A stretch of 64,000 bases of DNA from Rathayibacter sp. VKM Ac-2857 (GCF_013205025.1 NZ_JABMLE010000001.1:62001-126000); one strand, 5' to 3'. Positions 36,996-47,088 are shown, counted from the stretch's first letter. Numbers and translations: made by a program. The notes: generated by a model from the letters alone, not told the origin.

Positions 36996-39743
36996 CTACT
37001 GCGCGCGGCGCGGCGTCTGCTCGGGCACGACCGCGATTCCGGTGAGCGCCGCCGTGGTGACGCGTCGGCTCTTCGCGCGGCCCTGGCCGGGCTGCTTGGG
37101 TGCGGGCAGCGCATCCAGGACGGAGTCGAGCAGGTGCTCGGCGACGGCGCTCGGGACGCGGCGCTCGGCGACGACCGGCGCGGGCGGGATCGGGATGTCG
37201 AGGATCGGGACGACCGGAGCCTGAGCGGCGGGGGCCTGAGCCGCGGGGGCCTGAGCGGGCTCCTGTGCGCTCTCCTGAGTCGCCTCGCGGGCGGCGGGAG
37301 CGGACTCCTGCTGCTCGCCGGACTCGGCCGTCTCCTGGCGCGGCTCGCGGTCGCGACCGCGGCGACGGCGCTCGCCCCGGGCGGGACGCTCGCGGCGGCC
37401 GGACGGGTCGCCCTGGCGCTCCGCGGACTGCTCGGCCGACTGCTCGCCCTGCTCGGAGGACTGCCCGGTCGGCTCCGACTCGGCCGCGGTGGTGGTGGCC
37501 TCGTCGACGAGCGCGACGGCCTCCTCGGCCGCGTGTCGAACGGCGGCCGGGTGGATCGTGCTGGCAGCGATCTGCGCGAGCGCGTTCTTGGCGTCGTCGG
37601 TGATGGCGTGGGTGCTGACCGGCTTGGAGCCGTTGCCGTTCTGGCCGGTGGCGCCGTTCTGAGCCGAGCGGCCGTTCGAGGGCTGCTCGCCGGCCGGCTT
37701 CCCGCCGCGGCGGCGCTCCTGCTGCGGGGCGGCCGTCGAGCGGTGCTTGACGACGGGGTCGTGCTGGACGATCACGCCGCGGCCCGCGCAGACCTCGCAG
37801 TTCTCGCTGAAGGTCTCCAGGAGGCCGAGGCCGAGCTTCTTGCGGGTCATCTGCACGAGGCCGAGCGAAGTGACCTCGGCGACCTGGTGCTTGGTCCGGT
37901 CGCGGCTCAGGCACTCGACCAGGCGCCGGAGCACGAGGTCGCGGTTGGACTCGAGGACCATGTCGATGAAGTCGACGACGATGATGCCGCCGATGTCGCG
38001 CAGCCGGAGCTGGCGGACGATCTCCTCCGCGGCCTCGAGGTTGTTCTTGGTGACCGTCTCCTCGAGGTTGCCGCCGGAGCCGACGAACTTGCCGGTGTTC
38101 ACGTCGACGACCGTCATGGCCTCGGTGCGGTCGATCACGAGCGAGCCGCCGCTGGGCAGCCAGACCTTGCGCTCGAGGGCCTTCTCGATCTGCTCGGTGA
38201 TGCGGAACTCGTCGAAGGCGTCCTGCTCGCCGGAGTAGACCTGGACCCGCTCGAGCAGGTCCGGGGCGACCTGGCTGAGGTAGAGCTCGATGGTCTCGCG
38301 GGCGTCGTCGCCGGCGATCACCATCTTCTCGAAGTCCTCGTTGAAGACGTCGCGGACGATCTTGATCAGCAGGTCGGGCTCGCTGTGCAGGAGCGCGGGG
38401 GCCTGGCCGGTCGCGGCCTTCGTGCTGAGCGCGGTCCACTGCGCGGTGAGGCGCTCGACGTCGACCGTGAGCTGCTCCTCCGTGGCGCCCTCGGCGGCCG
38501 TGCGGACGATGACGCCCACGTTCTCGGGAAGGACCTCCTTGAGGATCTTCTTGAGGCGCGCGCGCTCGGTGTCCGGGAGCTTGCGCGAGATGCCGTTCAT
38601 CGAGCCGTTGGGCACGTAGACGAGGTAGCGGCCCGGGAGCGAGATCTGACTGGTGAGGCGGGCGCCCTTGTGGCCGACCGGGTCCTTGGTGACCTGGACG
38701 AGCACGCGGTCGCCCGGCTTGAGGGCGAGCTCGATGCGGCGCGGGCCGCCGGCGTTGTTCGCCGCGTCCCAGTCGACCTCACCGGAGTAGAGCACGGCGT
38801 TGCGGCCGCGCCCGATGTCGACGAACGCCGCCTCCATGCTGGGGAGGACGTTCTGCACGCGGCCGAGGTAGACGTTGCCGATCAGCGACGCCTCCTGCGA
38901 GCGGGCGACGTAGTGCTCGGCGAGGACGCCGTCCTCGAGCACGCCGATGCGGATGCTGTCCTCCTTGGAGCGGACGACCATGACGCGGTCGACGGCCTCC
39001 CGGCGGGCGAGGAACTCGGACTCGGTGACCACCGTGCGGCGGCGGCCGGCGTCGCGGCCGTCGCGGCGGCGCTGCTTCTTGGCCTCGAGGCGGGTCGAGC
39101 CCTTGATGCGCTGCGGCTCGGTGATGAGCTCCGGCTCGCGCGCCTCGCGGGGCTCGCGCTGCTCGCGCGGCTGGCGGACGCGGACGACGGTGTTCTCGGG
39201 GTCGTCGGAGCCGCCGCGGTCGCTCTCGCCGCTGCGGCGGCGCGACCGGCGGCGGACGGAGCCCTGCTCCTCCTCCGGCTCGTCGCGCTCCTCGCGGACG
39301 CCGAGCGGGGCGCCCCGGGGCGGGAGCGGGGTCAGCTGGACGTAGTCGGGCAGGATCGGCGCCTGGAAGAGCAGCGACGTGCTCGGCAGCGGCGGGCGGC
39401 GGGGAGTCGTCTCCTCCGTCGGGCTCTGCTCGGCGGCGGCCGGGGCCTGCGGCGCGGCGTCGGTCGGGACCGACTCCTCCGTCGCCTCGACCTCGGCGGT
39501 CGTGTCCGGGGTGGTCGTCTCCGGGGCGGTCGTGTCCGAGCCGGTCGTCTCCGAGGTGGTCGTGTCCGACCCGTTCTGCTCGGTCTCGTTCGTGTCGATG
39601 ATCGTTTCCCCTGTCGCTGATGCGCTCGATCCGGCCCGTCGGTTCGTCCGACGGCCACCGAAGAGGCGACTGATCTTCCTGGCCCCGCTGCGGGGCTCGT
39701 CGCGGTCCGGTTCGGATCCGCCTGTGCTGTTGTCTTCCACCAT
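36996..39743 (-). CDS. rne: ribonuclease E/G
   Basis: 915-residue endoribonuclease that starts mRNA decay and matures rRNA. The catalytic core is central, roughly residues 260-690: S1 domain (SLIGNVYLGRVQNVLPSMEAAF), the 5'-sensor region, the DNase-I-like domain with metal-binding Asp in VDVNTGKF and VDFIDM, and the zinc-link CEVCAGRG. The long acidic/Thr-rich N-terminal (about 250 residues) and Gln/Ala/Glu-rich C-terminal extensions are low complexity, as in other actinobacterial RNase E proteins, and may scaffold a degradosome. It lies upstream of, and in the same direction as, rplU. Confidence 0.96.
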   Translation of the reverse strand: MVEDNSTGGSEPDRDEPRSGARKISRLFGGRRTNRRAGSSASATGETIIDTNETEQNGSDTTTSETTGSDTTAPETTTPDTTAEVEATEESVPTDAAPQAPAAAEQSPTEETTPRRPPLPSTSLLFQAPILPDYVQLTPLPPRGAPLGVREERDEPEEEQGSVRRRSRRRSGESDRGGSDDPENTVVRVRQPREQREPREAREPELITEPQRIKGSTRLEAKKQRRRDGRDAGRRRTVVTESEFLARREAVDRVMVVRSKEDSIRIGVLEDGVLAEHYVARSQEASLIGNVYLGRVQNVLPSMEAAFVDIGRGRNAVLYSGEVDWDAANNAGGPRRIELALKPGDRVLVQVTKDPVGHKGARLTSQISLPGRYLVYVPNGSMNGISRKLPDTERARLKKILKEVLPENVGVIVRTAAEGATEEQLTVDVERLTAQWTALSTKAATGQAPALLHSEPDLLIKIVRDVFNEDFEKMVIAGDDARETIELYLSQVAPDLLERVQVYSGEQDAFDEFRITEQIEKALERKVWLPSGGSLVIDRTEAMTVVDVNTGKFVGSGGNLEETVTKNNLEAAEEIVRQLRLRDIGGIIVVDFIDMVLESNRDLVLRRLVECLSRDRTKHQVAEVTSLGLVQMTRKKLGLGLLETFSENCEVCAGRGVIVQHDPVVKHRSTAAPQQERRRGGKPAGEQPSNGRSAQNGATGQNGNGSKPVSTHAITDDAKNALAQIAASTIHPAAVRHAAEEAVALVDEATTTAAESEPTGQSSEQGEQSAEQSAERQGDPSGRRERPARGERRRRGRDREPRQETAESGEQQESAPAAREATQESAQEPAQAPAAQAPAAQAPVVPILDIPIPPAPVVAERRVPSAVAEHLLDSVLDALPAPKQPGQGRAKSRRVTTAALTGIAVVPEQTPRRAQ

Positions 39744-40029
39744 TGCTGGTGCACTCCTCGGCCGGGTCGTGCGCCGCGCCGTCGACCCGGATGCTGTTCT
39801 CGAGCGACGGGCCTCGGCCCGCCGCGAATCCTTCCGCTCCCCCGGTCCCGTCGCTCACGTGGCGCAGGACTCCGGTTGCAGCTTCTCCTCGGAACTGACT
39901 ATCCGACACGTGGAGATGCGTCGCGCTCATTCGCGGAACGCTGTCGATCTCCTGTGGCCCGGTGCTCGCCCGGTAAACCTTCTTCGCGTCGGTGCGGGAT
40001 CTTCCGGGCCGACGGCTCCGATTATCGCA
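39744..40029 (-). promoter_or_regulatory. rne promoter and long leader
   Basis: On the minus strand an extended -10 TG-C-GATAAT is at 40021-40029, with no good -35. Transcription would start near 40014 and leave a leader of about 270 bases before rne. Long leaders allow RNase E to control its own mRNA in Escherichia coli; the same may hold here (inference). The VKOR-like gene is divergent, with its own -10 at 40062-40067. Confidence 0.5.
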
Positions 40030-40073
40030 CGCATTCTCAGAGGCGCCGATTCGCCGCGTGCCATAATCCCCCG

Positions 40074-40691
40074 GTGTCCAGCGATCCCGAGGTGCCGAGC
40101 GCCCCCACCCAGCAGCGACCGGTCCTCTTCGCGGTGCTCCTGATCGTGCTCGGCGTGATCGGCTGGATCGCCGCGTTCGCGCTGACGCTCGACAAGTTCG
40201 CGGCGCTCACCGACCCGACCGAGGGGCTCGGCTGCGACTTCAGCCTGCTCGTGCAGTGCAGCGCGAACCTCAAGTCGGCGCAGGGCGCGATCTTCGGCTT
40301 CCCGAATCCGCTGATCGGCGTCGCGGCGTGGATCGCGCCGATCGTCGTCGGTGCCGGACTGCTCGCGGGGGCGCGCTTCGACCGCTGGTTCTGGGCGCTG
40401 TTCAATCTCGGCTTCGTCTTCGCGCTCGGCTTCGTCGGCTGGCTGATCGCGACGAGCCTCTTCGCCCTCGGCACGCTCTGCCCCTGGTGCATGCTCACCT
40501 GGGCCGTCGTCATCCCCGGCTTCTGGCTGGTGACCCTGCGGAACCTCCGCGAGGGCGTCTTCCCGGTCCCCGCCGCCGTCCGCCGCTTCGCCGGCGCCGC
40601 CTACGGCTGGACGCCGTTCATCACGCTGGTCTGCTACCTGGCGATCGCCGTGACGGCCCAGGTTCGACTCGACGTGCTGTCCTACCTCTGA
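40074..40691 (+). CDS. vitamin K epoxide reductase (VKOR) family protein
   Basis: 205-residue membrane protein with five hydrophobic segments. VKOR homologues recharge DsbA-like oxidases by passing electrons to quinone. The loop cysteine is in GLGCDFSLLVQCS (Cys-x7-Cys), and the active-site pair is TLCPWCMLTW (CxxC). FALGTLCPWC is typical of bacterial VKOR. No fused thioredoxin domain is present, so a separate DsbA-like partner is needed. The start is GTG, six bases after CATAAT (40062-40067), a near-consensus -10, so the mRNA is probably leaderless. Confidence 0.93.
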   Translation: MSSDPEVPSAPTQQRPVLFAVLLIVLGVIGWIAAFALTLDKFAALTDPTEGLGCDFSLLVQCSANLKSAQGAIFGFPNPLIGVAAWIAPIVVGAGLLAGARFDRWFWALFNLGFVFALGFVGWLIATSLFALGTLCPWCMLTWAVVIPGFWLVTLRNLREGVFPVPAAVRRFAGAAYGWTPFITLVCYLAIAVTAQVRLDVLSYL

Positions 40692-40732
40692 CGCTGCCGG
40701 GCTGACAGCCGACGGCGCCCCCGGAGGCGGAG

Positions 40733-41069
40733 GATCTCGATACGCCCACTCCGCGGGCTACTCGATCAGCATGGTCGCCGGCCGGCGCGCTGCCTTCAGC
40801 ATGCGCAAGGCGCCCGAAGCCGGACGCGGCACGCGACATGCCGGCCGGCCTCCGCGAGACACGGCACGCCACATGCTGGTCGGCCTCCACGAGATAAGGC
40901 GCGCCACATGTTGGCCGGCCTCCGCGAGATGCGGCGCGCCACATGCTGGTCGAGTAGCCGCGCAGCGGCGTATCGAGACCCACCGTTGTCAGGACTACAG
41001 CCCGCCGGCCCGCCCGCGGACCCCGGTGGATCTCGATACGCCCGCTGCGCGGGCTACTCGATCAGCATG
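40733..41069. repeat. REP-like repeats, locus 3
   Basis: Full hairpin units at 40733-40774, 40944-40983 and 41028-41069. The outer two have GATC/GATC arms, the middle one is inverted with GGTC/GACC arms. Inner stems include GCCCG/CGGGC and GCCGC/GCGGC. They separate the convergent VKOR-like and ndk genes. Confidence 0.85.
40836..40950. repeat. 35-bp tandem repeat inside REP locus 3
   Basis: ACATG(C/T)(C/T)GG recurs at 40836, 40871, 40906 and 40941, exactly 35 bases apart, with matching intervening CGGCCTCC(G/A)CGAGA and GGCRCGCC. The last copy runs into the full REP unit, so the array seems to have grown from a REP arm. 35 is not a multiple of three, which argues against coding. Confidence 0.8.
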
Positions 41070-41104
41070 CTCGCACGCGGGCGACCGCCTCGGAGGCGCA
41101 TCCG

Positions 41105-41212
41105 GGAAAGCGCGTGTCAGCGCTTTCCCGTCGCCGAGCGCAGGACGCTCTGCGGAACGCACCCGCCTACGAGAGCCGACCGCGGCGTCGCGGATTACCG
41201 CGGCGCAAGACG
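41105..41212 (+). repeat. second intergenic hairpin repeat family, copy c
   Basis: It opens with a perfect 9-bp stem GGAAAGCGC/GCGCTTTCC around the loop GTGTCA, continues with GGACGCTCTGCGGAACGC and GAGCCGACCGCGGCG, and ends GCGGCGCAAGACGGCACCGCG. Compared with copy b the stem changes on both sides while the loop GTGYCA stays, which indicates selection for pairing. Confidence 0.7.
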
Positions 41213-41232
41213 GCACCGCGGCGGTTCGCCCG

Positions 41233-41649
41233 TCAGGCGAACCAGAGCGAGAGCTCACGCTCCGCGGATTCAGCGGAGTCGCTGCCGTGCACGAGGTTCT
41301 GCTGGACCTTGAGGCCCCAGTCGCGGCCGAGGTCGCCGCGGATGGTGCCGGGGGCGGCGGTGGTGGGGTCGGTCGTGCCGGCGAGGGAGCGGAAGCCCTC
41401 GATGACGCGGTCGCCGGCGATGCGGAGGGCGACGATGGGGCCGCTCTCCATGAACTCGACGAGGGGCTCGTAGAACGGCTTGCCCTCGTGCTCGGCGTAG
41501 TGGGCGGCGAGCAGCTCGCGATCGGCCTCGACCAGCTTGATGTCGACGAGCGAGTAGCCCTTCGCCTCGATGCGGCGGAGGATCTCGCCGGTGAGGTTGC
41601 GGGCGACGCCGTCGGGCTTGACGAGGACGAGGGTCTCCTGGATGGCCAT
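41233..41649 (-). CDS. ndk: nucleoside diphosphate kinase
   Basis: 138-residue enzyme transferring the gamma-phosphate between nucleotides. ETLVLVKPDGVARNL opens the fold, with RPLVEFM-like EPLVEFMESGPIVAL, and the catalytic histidine sits in QNLVHGSDSAESAERE. It is the last gene of the ileS-folC-DUF4233-ndk series, 15 bases after DUF4233, and is preceded by a good AAGGAG-type site. Confidence 0.97.
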   Translation of the reverse strand: MAIQETLVLVKPDGVARNLTGEILRRIEAKGYSLVDIKLVEADRELLAAHYAEHEGKPFYEPLVEFMESGPIVALRIAGDRVIEGFRSLAGTTDPTTAAPGTIRGDLGRDWGLKVQQNLVHGSDSAESAERELSLWFA

Positions 41650-41664
41650 GGTTCAGCGGTCTCC

Positions 41665-42051
41665 TTAGGTCGGGGTGGGGTCGGTGGGCCCGTCCGCCGC
41701 ACGGCGGGTCTGGGTGTCGAGCTTGGTGCCGGTGACCATGCAGTACGTCCACAGGGCGACGAACGCCGCGCCGATGACGAACATGATCGGGACCAGGGCA
41801 CCGGTGGCCACGATAACGAACTGGAGGACCCAGCCGATCCGGAAGCCGGCCGGCCGGTTGAGCAGCCCGAGCGTCGCGACGAGGGCGAGGCAGACCACCG
41901 CTCCCCCGACGAGGACGACCACCGGGTCGGCCGCCTTCAGCCCGAAGGCGACGAGCGTCGCGAGGAAGACGATGACGGCCTCGAAGCCGAGGACGATCGA
42001 GCCGAGGCTCTCGCGGACGGTCCGGGTGCGGCGGGGCCGGCCGGCCCTCAC
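41665..42051 (-). CDS. DUF4233 domain membrane protein
   Basis: 128-residue protein with four hydrophobic segments and basic ends (RPRRTRTVRESLGSIVLGFEAVIVFLA split at the first helix). The pattern matches DUF4233, an actinobacterial family nearly always encoded between folC and ndk, as here; function unknown. It overlaps folC by four bases. Confidence 0.85.
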   Translation of the reverse strand: MRAGRPRRTRTVRESLGSIVLGFEAVIVFLATLVAFGLKAADPVVVLVGGAVVCLALVATLGLLNRPAGFRIGWVLQFVIVATGALVPIMFVIGAAFVALWTYCMVTGTKLDTQTRRAADGPTDPTPT

Positions 42052-43433
42052 GCTCCGAGCCAGTTCTCGTCGCGGGCGACGGTGATCGTCCGGCCGACGA
42101 GGGTGATCGAGCCGGTGACGAGCAGGGCGCCCTTGTCGATGCGGGCGGCGAGCAGGCGGCCCGCCGTGAGCGCGCCGTCGACGTCCTCCGCGACGCGGAC
42201 CGACTCCGCGGGGAACACGGTGCGGGCCAACTCGGCGAGCTCCTCGGCCGGGACCGCACGGTCGCTCGGCGCGGTGGTGACGATCAGCTCGTCGACGACC
42301 GGCAGCAGCGCGCGGAGGATGCCCTCCGCGTCCTTCTCGGCGAGGACGCCGATCACCGCGGTGACGCGGTCGAAGTCGAAGTAGCGCTCGATCGCCGCGG
42401 CGAGGGAGGCGGCGCCGTGCGGGTTGTGCGCGGCGTCCACGACCGTGCGCGGCGACTGGCCGACGATCTGGAGACGACCCGGCGAGGTCGCCGCGGCGAA
42501 GCCCTCGTCGAGGACGTTCCCGGTCAGCTCCTGCGTGCCGCCGCCGAGGAACGTCTCGACCGCGGCGATCGCGACCGCCGCGTTCTCGGCCTGGTGGTCG
42601 CCGAAGAACGGCAGCAGCAGCTGCTCGTAGCGGGTGACGAGACCGCGGACGGAGACGAGCTGGCCGCCCACGGCGACCGTGGTCGACTCGACGTCGAAGT
42701 CGGCGCCCTCGAACACGATCGTCGACTCGGTCAGCTCGGCGGCCTGCCGCAGCACCGCCTCCGCCTCAGGGGTCTGCTTCGCCGACACCACGGCGGCCGC
42801 GGGCTTCACGATGCCGGACTTGGTGCGGGCGATCTCCTCGATCGTCGCGCCGAGCTGCCGGGTGTGGTCGAGCGCGATCGGCGTGAAGACGGCGACCTGC
42901 GCGTCCGCGACGTTCGTCGAGTCCCACTCGCCGCCCATGCCGACCTCGATGACCGCGACGTCGACCGGAGCATCCGCGAAGGCCGCGTACGCCAGCACGG
43001 TGAGCGCCTCGAAGAACGAGAGCGTGCTCTCGCCCCGCCCGACGAGCTCGGCGTCGGTCATGGTGAGGTAGGGCTCGACGTCGATCCAGTTCGTGGCGAG
43101 GCTCAGGTCGGAGATCGGCTCGCCGTCGATGACGATGCGCTCGTTGAAGCGCTCGAGGTGCGGACTGGTGAAGAGGCCGACCCGCAGCCCGTGGGCGCGG
43201 AGCAGGCTCTCGATCATCCGGCTGGTCGAGGTCTTGCCGTTGGTGCCGGCGACCTGGATGACGGGGTAGGCCTGCTGCGGGTCGCCCATGTAGTCGACGG
43301 CTCGCCGCGTCGGCGCGAGCCGCGGGCGGGGGTTCGCCTCCCCGAGCCGCTTCAGCAGGCTCGCGTAGACGGCGTCGGCCGCCTCACGCGCGAGCCGGGC
43401 GTCCTCCTCGGAGTAGCGGTCCTTGTCAGACAT
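42048..43433 (-). CDS. folC: folylpolyglutamate / dihydrofolate synthase
   Basis: 461-residue Mur-ligase-fold enzyme adding glutamates to folates. The P-loop is [14 protein letters not shown], followed by [25 protein letters not shown] and [15 protein letters not shown], with the adenine/glutamate-binding HNPHGAASL near the end. It overlaps ileS by eight bases and DUF4233 by four, showing tight coupling. Confidence 0.95.
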   Translation of the reverse strand: MSDKDRYSEEDARLAREAADAVYASLLKRLGEANPRPRLAPTRRAVDYMGDPQQAYPVIQVAGTNGKTSTSRMIESLLRAHGLRVGLFTSPHLERFNERIVIDGEPISDLSLATNWIDVEPYLTMTDAELVGRGESTLSFFEALTVLAYAAFADAPVDVAVIEVGMGGEWDSTNVADAQVAVFTPIALDHTRQLGATIEEIARTKSGIVKPAAAVVSAKQTPEAEAVLRQAAELTESTIVFEGADFDVESTTVAVGGQLVSVRGLVTRYEQLLLPFFGDHQAENAAVAIAAVETFLGGGTQELTGNVLDEGFAAATSPGRLQIVGQSPRTVVDAAHNPHGAASLAAAIERYFDFDRVTAVIGVLAEKDAEGILRALLPVVDELIVTTAPSDRAVPAEELAELARTVFPAESVRVAEDVDGALTAGRLLAARIDKGALLVTGSITLVGRTITVARDENWLGA

Positions 43434-46400
43434 CGGAGGCCTCCACCTTCTCGACGCGGATGATGGCGGTGCCTGCGGGCCCGAAGGTGATCGCGCCCTC
43501 GCCGCCCTCCAGCGCCGTGGTGAGCGCGGCGAACCCGAAGCCGGTCGCGAGGGTCTCCTCGGCGATCCAGAGCGCGTGCGGCTCGAGGGCCGCCATGCTC
43601 ATCTCGTCGAGGACGATCTCGAGCTCGATGCGGTCGCTGACCTCGAATCCGGCGGCCTTGCGAGCGTCCTGCACCGCGCGGATCAGGTCGCGGGCCAGGC
43701 CCTCGGCCTCGAGCTCCGGGGTGGTCGCCGTGTCGAGCAGCACGAAGCCGCCGCGGGGCAGCAGCGCGATCGCGCGGTCGTCGGCACCGGAGCCGCCGAC
43801 CTCCAGGGTCAGCTCGTACTCGCCCTCGACCAGCTCGACACCGCCGGCGGTGACGACGCCGTCGGTCTCGCTCCAGTCGCCGGCCTTCGCCGCCTTGATG
43901 ACGGTCTGCACGCCCTTGCCGAGGCGCGGGCCCGCGGCCCGCGCATTGACGGAGAGGCGCGAGGTGACGCCGTAGTCGGCCGCGCTGGACTCGACGAGCG
44001 GGACCAGCGACACCTCCTTGACGTTCAGCTCGTCGCGCAGGATCGCCTCGAACGGCGCCAGCTCGGCGGCGTCGTCGACGACCACGGTGAGCCGTGCGAG
44101 CGGCAGGCGGACCCGCAGGCCGGCCTGCTTGCGCAGCGACAGCGCCGTGGACGAGATGCCGCGGACCGCGTCCATCGCGTGCACCAGCGTCTCGTCGACC
44201 GGGAACTCGGCGGCGTCGGGCCAGTCGGCCAGGTGCACGCTCCGCCCGCCGGTCAGGCCCTGCCAGATCTCCTCGGTCATCAGCGGGAGCAGCGGCGCGG
44301 CGACCCGGCAGACGGTCTCGAGCACGGTGAAGAGCGTGTCGAACGCCTCCGTGCCGCGGCCCTCGGCGTCCACGCCCTGCCAGAAGCGGTCGCGCGAGCG
44401 GCGGACGTACCAGTTGGTCAGCACATCGGCGAAGTCGCGCAGCGCCGCCGCCGCGAGGGTCGAGTCGAGCGCCTCGAGGTGGCCGGTGACGGTCTCGATC
44501 AGGTCGTGCGTCTTGGCCAGCAGGTAGCGGTCGAGCACGTCGTCGGAGTCGGTGCGGCGACGGGCGCTGTAGCCCTCGCCCGCGGCGTCCACGGACGCGT
44601 TGGCGTAGAGCGAGAAGAAGTACCAGGTGTTCCAGAGCGGCAGCAGCACCTGGCGGACGCCCTCGCGGATGCCCTCCTCGGTGACGATCAGGTTGCCGCC
44701 GCGCAGCACCGGGCTCGACATCAGGAACCAGCGCATCGCGTCGGAGCCGTCGCGGTCGAAGACCTCGGCGACGTCCGGGTAGTTGCGCAGCGACTTGGAC
44801 ATCTTCTGCCCGTCGTTGCCGAGGACGATGCCGTGGCTGACGACGTTGCGGAAGGCCGGCCGGTCGAAGAGCGCGGTCGAGAGCACGTGCAGCGTGTAGA
44901 ACCAGCCGCGGGTCTGCCCGATGTACTCGACGATGAAGTCGGCCGGGTTGTGCGAGTCGAACCAGTCGGAGTTCTCGAACGGGTAGTGCACCTGCGCGAA
45001 CGGCATCGAGCCGGAGTCGAACCAGACGTCGAGCACGTCGCTGATGCGGCGCATCGTCGAGCGGCCGGTCGGGTCGTCGGGGTTCGGGCGGGTGAGCTCG
45101 TCGATGTAGGGACGGTGCAGGTCCTGCGGGCGCACGCCGAAGTCGCGCTCGAGCTCGTCGAGCGAGCCGTAGACGTCGATGCGCGGGTAGTCGGGGTCGT
45201 CGCTCTTCCAGACCGGGATCGGCGAGCCGAAGTAGCGGTTGCGGCTGATGGACCAGTCGCGCGCACCGGAGAGCCACTTGCCGAACTGGCCGTCCTTGAC
45301 GTTCTCGGGGACCCAGGTGATCTCCTGGTTGAGCTCCTCCATCCGGTCGCGGATCGCGGTGACCCGGACGAACCAGCTGGAGACGGCCTTGTAGATCAGC
45401 GGGTTGCGGCAGCGCCAGCAGTGCGGGTAGCTGTGCTCGTAGCTGGCCTGGCGGAGCAGGCGGTGCTGCGCCTTGAGGAGCTGGGTCAGCGGCTTGTTGG
45501 CCTCGAAGACCTGCAGGCCGGCGACCTCGATGATCTGCGGCAGGAAGCGGCCGCCGTCGTCGACGGAGATGATGACGGGGATGCCCGCCGCCTCGCAGAC
45601 CTTCTGGTCGTCCTCGCCGTAGGCGGGCGCCTGGTGCACGATGCCGGTGCCCTCGCTCGTGGTCACGTAGTCGGCGACGAGGATGCGCCACGCGTTCTGC
45701 GTGCCCCACTGCTCGGTGTCGGCGTAGTGGTCCCAGAGGCGGTCGTAGCTGATGCCCTCGAGCTCGCTGCCGCGGTGCGTGCGCGAGACCGCGGCCAGCG
45801 CCGACTCCGCGTCCTCGTAGCCGAGGTCCTTCGCGTAGGCGCCGACCTGGTCGATGGCGAGGAGGTACTCGGCCGAGAGCTCGCGCTCCTCCGGCTCGCC
45901 CTTGCCGTCGGCGGCGCCGTTCGGGCCGGCCGCCAGCACGGCGTACTCGATGTCGGGGCCGACGGCGAGCGCGGCGTTCGTCGGGAGGGTCCACGGGGTC
46001 GTCGTCCAGGCGAGGGCGCGGACGGCGGTGAGGTTCAGCGCCTCGGCGGTCTCGCCGACGAGCGGGAAGGTGACCGTGACCGTCTGGTCCTGGCGCATCT
46101 TGTAGACGTCGTCGTCCATCCGCAGCTCGTGGTTCGAGAGCGGCGTCTGGTCGCGCCAGCAGTACGGCAGCACGCGGTGGCCCTCGTAGGCGAGGCCCTT
46201 GTCGTGGAGCCGCTTGAAGGCCCAGATGACGGACTCCATGAAGGTGGGGTCGAGGGTCTTGTAGTCGTTGTCGAAGTCGACCCAGCGCGCCTGACGGGTG
46301 ACGTAGTCCTGCCACTCCCCCGTGTAGCGCAGCACCGACTCCTTGGCGGCGGCGTTGAACGCGGCGACGCCCATCTCCTCGATCTGCGACTTGTCGGTGA

Positions 46401-46797
46401 TGCCGAGCTGCCGCTCCGCCTCGAGCTCGGCGGGCAGGCCGTGCGTGTCCCAGCCGAAGCGGCGGTGCACCTGCTTGCCGCGCATGGTCTGGAAGCGGGG
46501 GAAGACGTCCTTGGCGTAGCCGGTCAGCAGGTGCCCGTAGTGCGGCAGGCCGTTGGCGAAGGGCGGGCCGTCGTAGAACACCCACTCCGGGGCGCCCTCG
46601 CGGGAGCGGATCGACTCCTGGAAGGTATCGTCGGCCTTCCAGTAGGCGAGGACCTTCTCCTCGATCTGCGGGAACCGCGGCGACGCGGGGACGCCGCGGC
46701 CGAAGGCGGAGCCGGTGCTCGCGGGGACGCCGGTGCTCGGATCGTCTCCGGCGCTCTCGGCGTCGCGGGGGGTGGGCGGGGTCAGGGGGTAGGTCAC
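43426..46797 (-). CDS. ileS: isoleucyl-tRNA synthetase
   Basis: 1123-residue class I synthetase charging tRNA-Ile. The HIGH-type motif is [14 protein letters not shown], the editing domain lies in the middle ([15 protein letters not shown]), KMSKS is present as [10 protein letters not shown], and an anticodon-binding domain with a C-terminal extension follows. It is the long eukaryote-like form of IleS found in many actinobacteria, which tend to resist mupirocin. The GTG start was chosen because CAGGAG precedes it; an ATG at 46830 falls inside the T-box leader. A T-box riboswitch controls it. Confidence 0.95.
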   Translation of the reverse strand: MTYPLTPPTPRDAESAGDDPSTGVPASTGSAFGRGVPASPRFPQIEEKVLAYWKADDTFQESIRSREGAPEWVFYDGPPFANGLPHYGHLLTGYAKDVFPRFQTMRGKQVHRRFGWDTHGLPAELEAERQLGITDKSQIEEMGVAAFNAAAKESVLRYTGEWQDYVTRQARWVDFDNDYKTLDPTFMESVIWAFKRLHDKGLAYEGHRVLPYCWRDQTPLSNHELRMDDDVYKMRQDQTVTVTFPLVGETAEALNLTAVRALAWTTTPWTLPTNAALAVGPDIEYAVLAAGPNGAADGKGEPEERELSAEYLLAIDQVGAYAKDLGYEDAESALAAVSRTHRGSELEGISYDRLWDHYADTEQWGTQNAWRILVADYVTTSEGTGIVHQAPAYGEDDQKVCEAAGIPVIISVDDGGRFLPQIIEVAGLQVFEANKPLTQLLKAQHRLLRQASYEHSYPHCWRCRNPLIYKAVSSWFVRVTAIRDRMEELNQEITWVPENVKDGQFGKWLSGARDWSISRNRYFGSPIPVWKSDDPDYPRIDVYGSLDELERDFGVRPQDLHRPYIDELTRPNPDDPTGRSTMRRISDVLDVWFDSGSMPFAQVHYPFENSDWFDSHNPADFIVEYIGQTRGWFYTLHVLSTALFDRPAFRNVVSHGIVLGNDGQKMSKSLRNYPDVAEVFDRDGSDAMRWFLMSSPVLRGGNLIVTEEGIREGVRQVLLPLWNTWYFFSLYANASVDAAGEGYSARRRTDSDDVLDRYLLAKTHDLIETVTGHLEALDSTLAAAALRDFADVLTNWYVRRSRDRFWQGVDAEGRGTEAFDTLFTVLETVCRVAAPLLPLMTEEIWQGLTGGRSVHLADWPDAAEFPVDETLVHAMDAVRGISSTALSLRKQAGLRVRLPLARLTVVVDDAAELAPFEAILRDELNVKEVSLVPLVESSAADYGVTSRLSVNARAAGPRLGKGVQTVIKAAKAGDWSETDGVVTAGGVELVEGEYELTLEVGGSGADDRAIALLPRGGFVLLDTATTPELEAEGLARDLIRAVQDARKAAGFEVSDRIELEIVLDEMSMAALEPHALWIAEETLATGFGFAALTTALEGGEGAITFGPAGTAIIRVEKVEASDV

Positions 46798-46799
46798 GT

Positions 46800-47040
46800 G
46801 CGGTCTCCTGGCAGTGCTGCTGGTCTGCACGAGGACGGCCCGCCCGGATCTCAGACCCCGGGCCGGGTCGCGGTACCACCTCGCTTGAACCGCCCAGGAC
46901 CGGCCCTCGCGGACTGTCCCTGGTCGTTCCCACTCGATCGGCTGTCACGGGCCGTACCCGTCCGGGTCTACTGGGCCGCGGCCGGAGCCGGGCTGTTCTT
47001 CCGGAGACTCACCGGTGATGGCCGGGTCGAAGTCGTCCAG
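46800..47040 (-). promoter_or_regulatory. T-box riboswitch (isoleucine) of ileS
   Basis: The minus-strand leader contains the T-box core GAGGTGGTACCGCG (46869-46882), whose TGGT-type bulge pairs with uncharged tRNA ends. Upstream, a short stem I carries the specifier ATC in GGCC-ATC-ACCGG (specifier at 47017-47019), matching isoleucine codon AUC. The -10 box TAGGAT is at 47046-47051. The short stem and the absence of a T-tract terminator fit the translational T-boxes described for actinobacterial ileS, with the CAGGAG site sequestered until uncharged tRNA-Ile binds. Confidence 0.9.
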
Positions 47041-47088
47041 CCGTTATCCTAGCGCGTCGGCGGTCGCCGGCCAGGGGCGGAGGCGGTC

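Noticed and set aside
40771-42384. Plus-strand open frame across the repeats into ndk and DUF4233
   Set aside because: It begins in a REP unit, crosses the 35-bp array (not a multiple of three) and then mirrors ndk.
46798-46830. ATG at 46830 as the ileS start
   Set aside because: It lies in the T-box expression platform; the GTG at 46797 has CAGGAG at the right distance.
43423-47052. Plus-strand open frame of about 1209 codons opposite ileS
   Set aside because: Shadow of the IleS gene, and it also crosses the T-box leader; no motif or ribosome binding site supports it.
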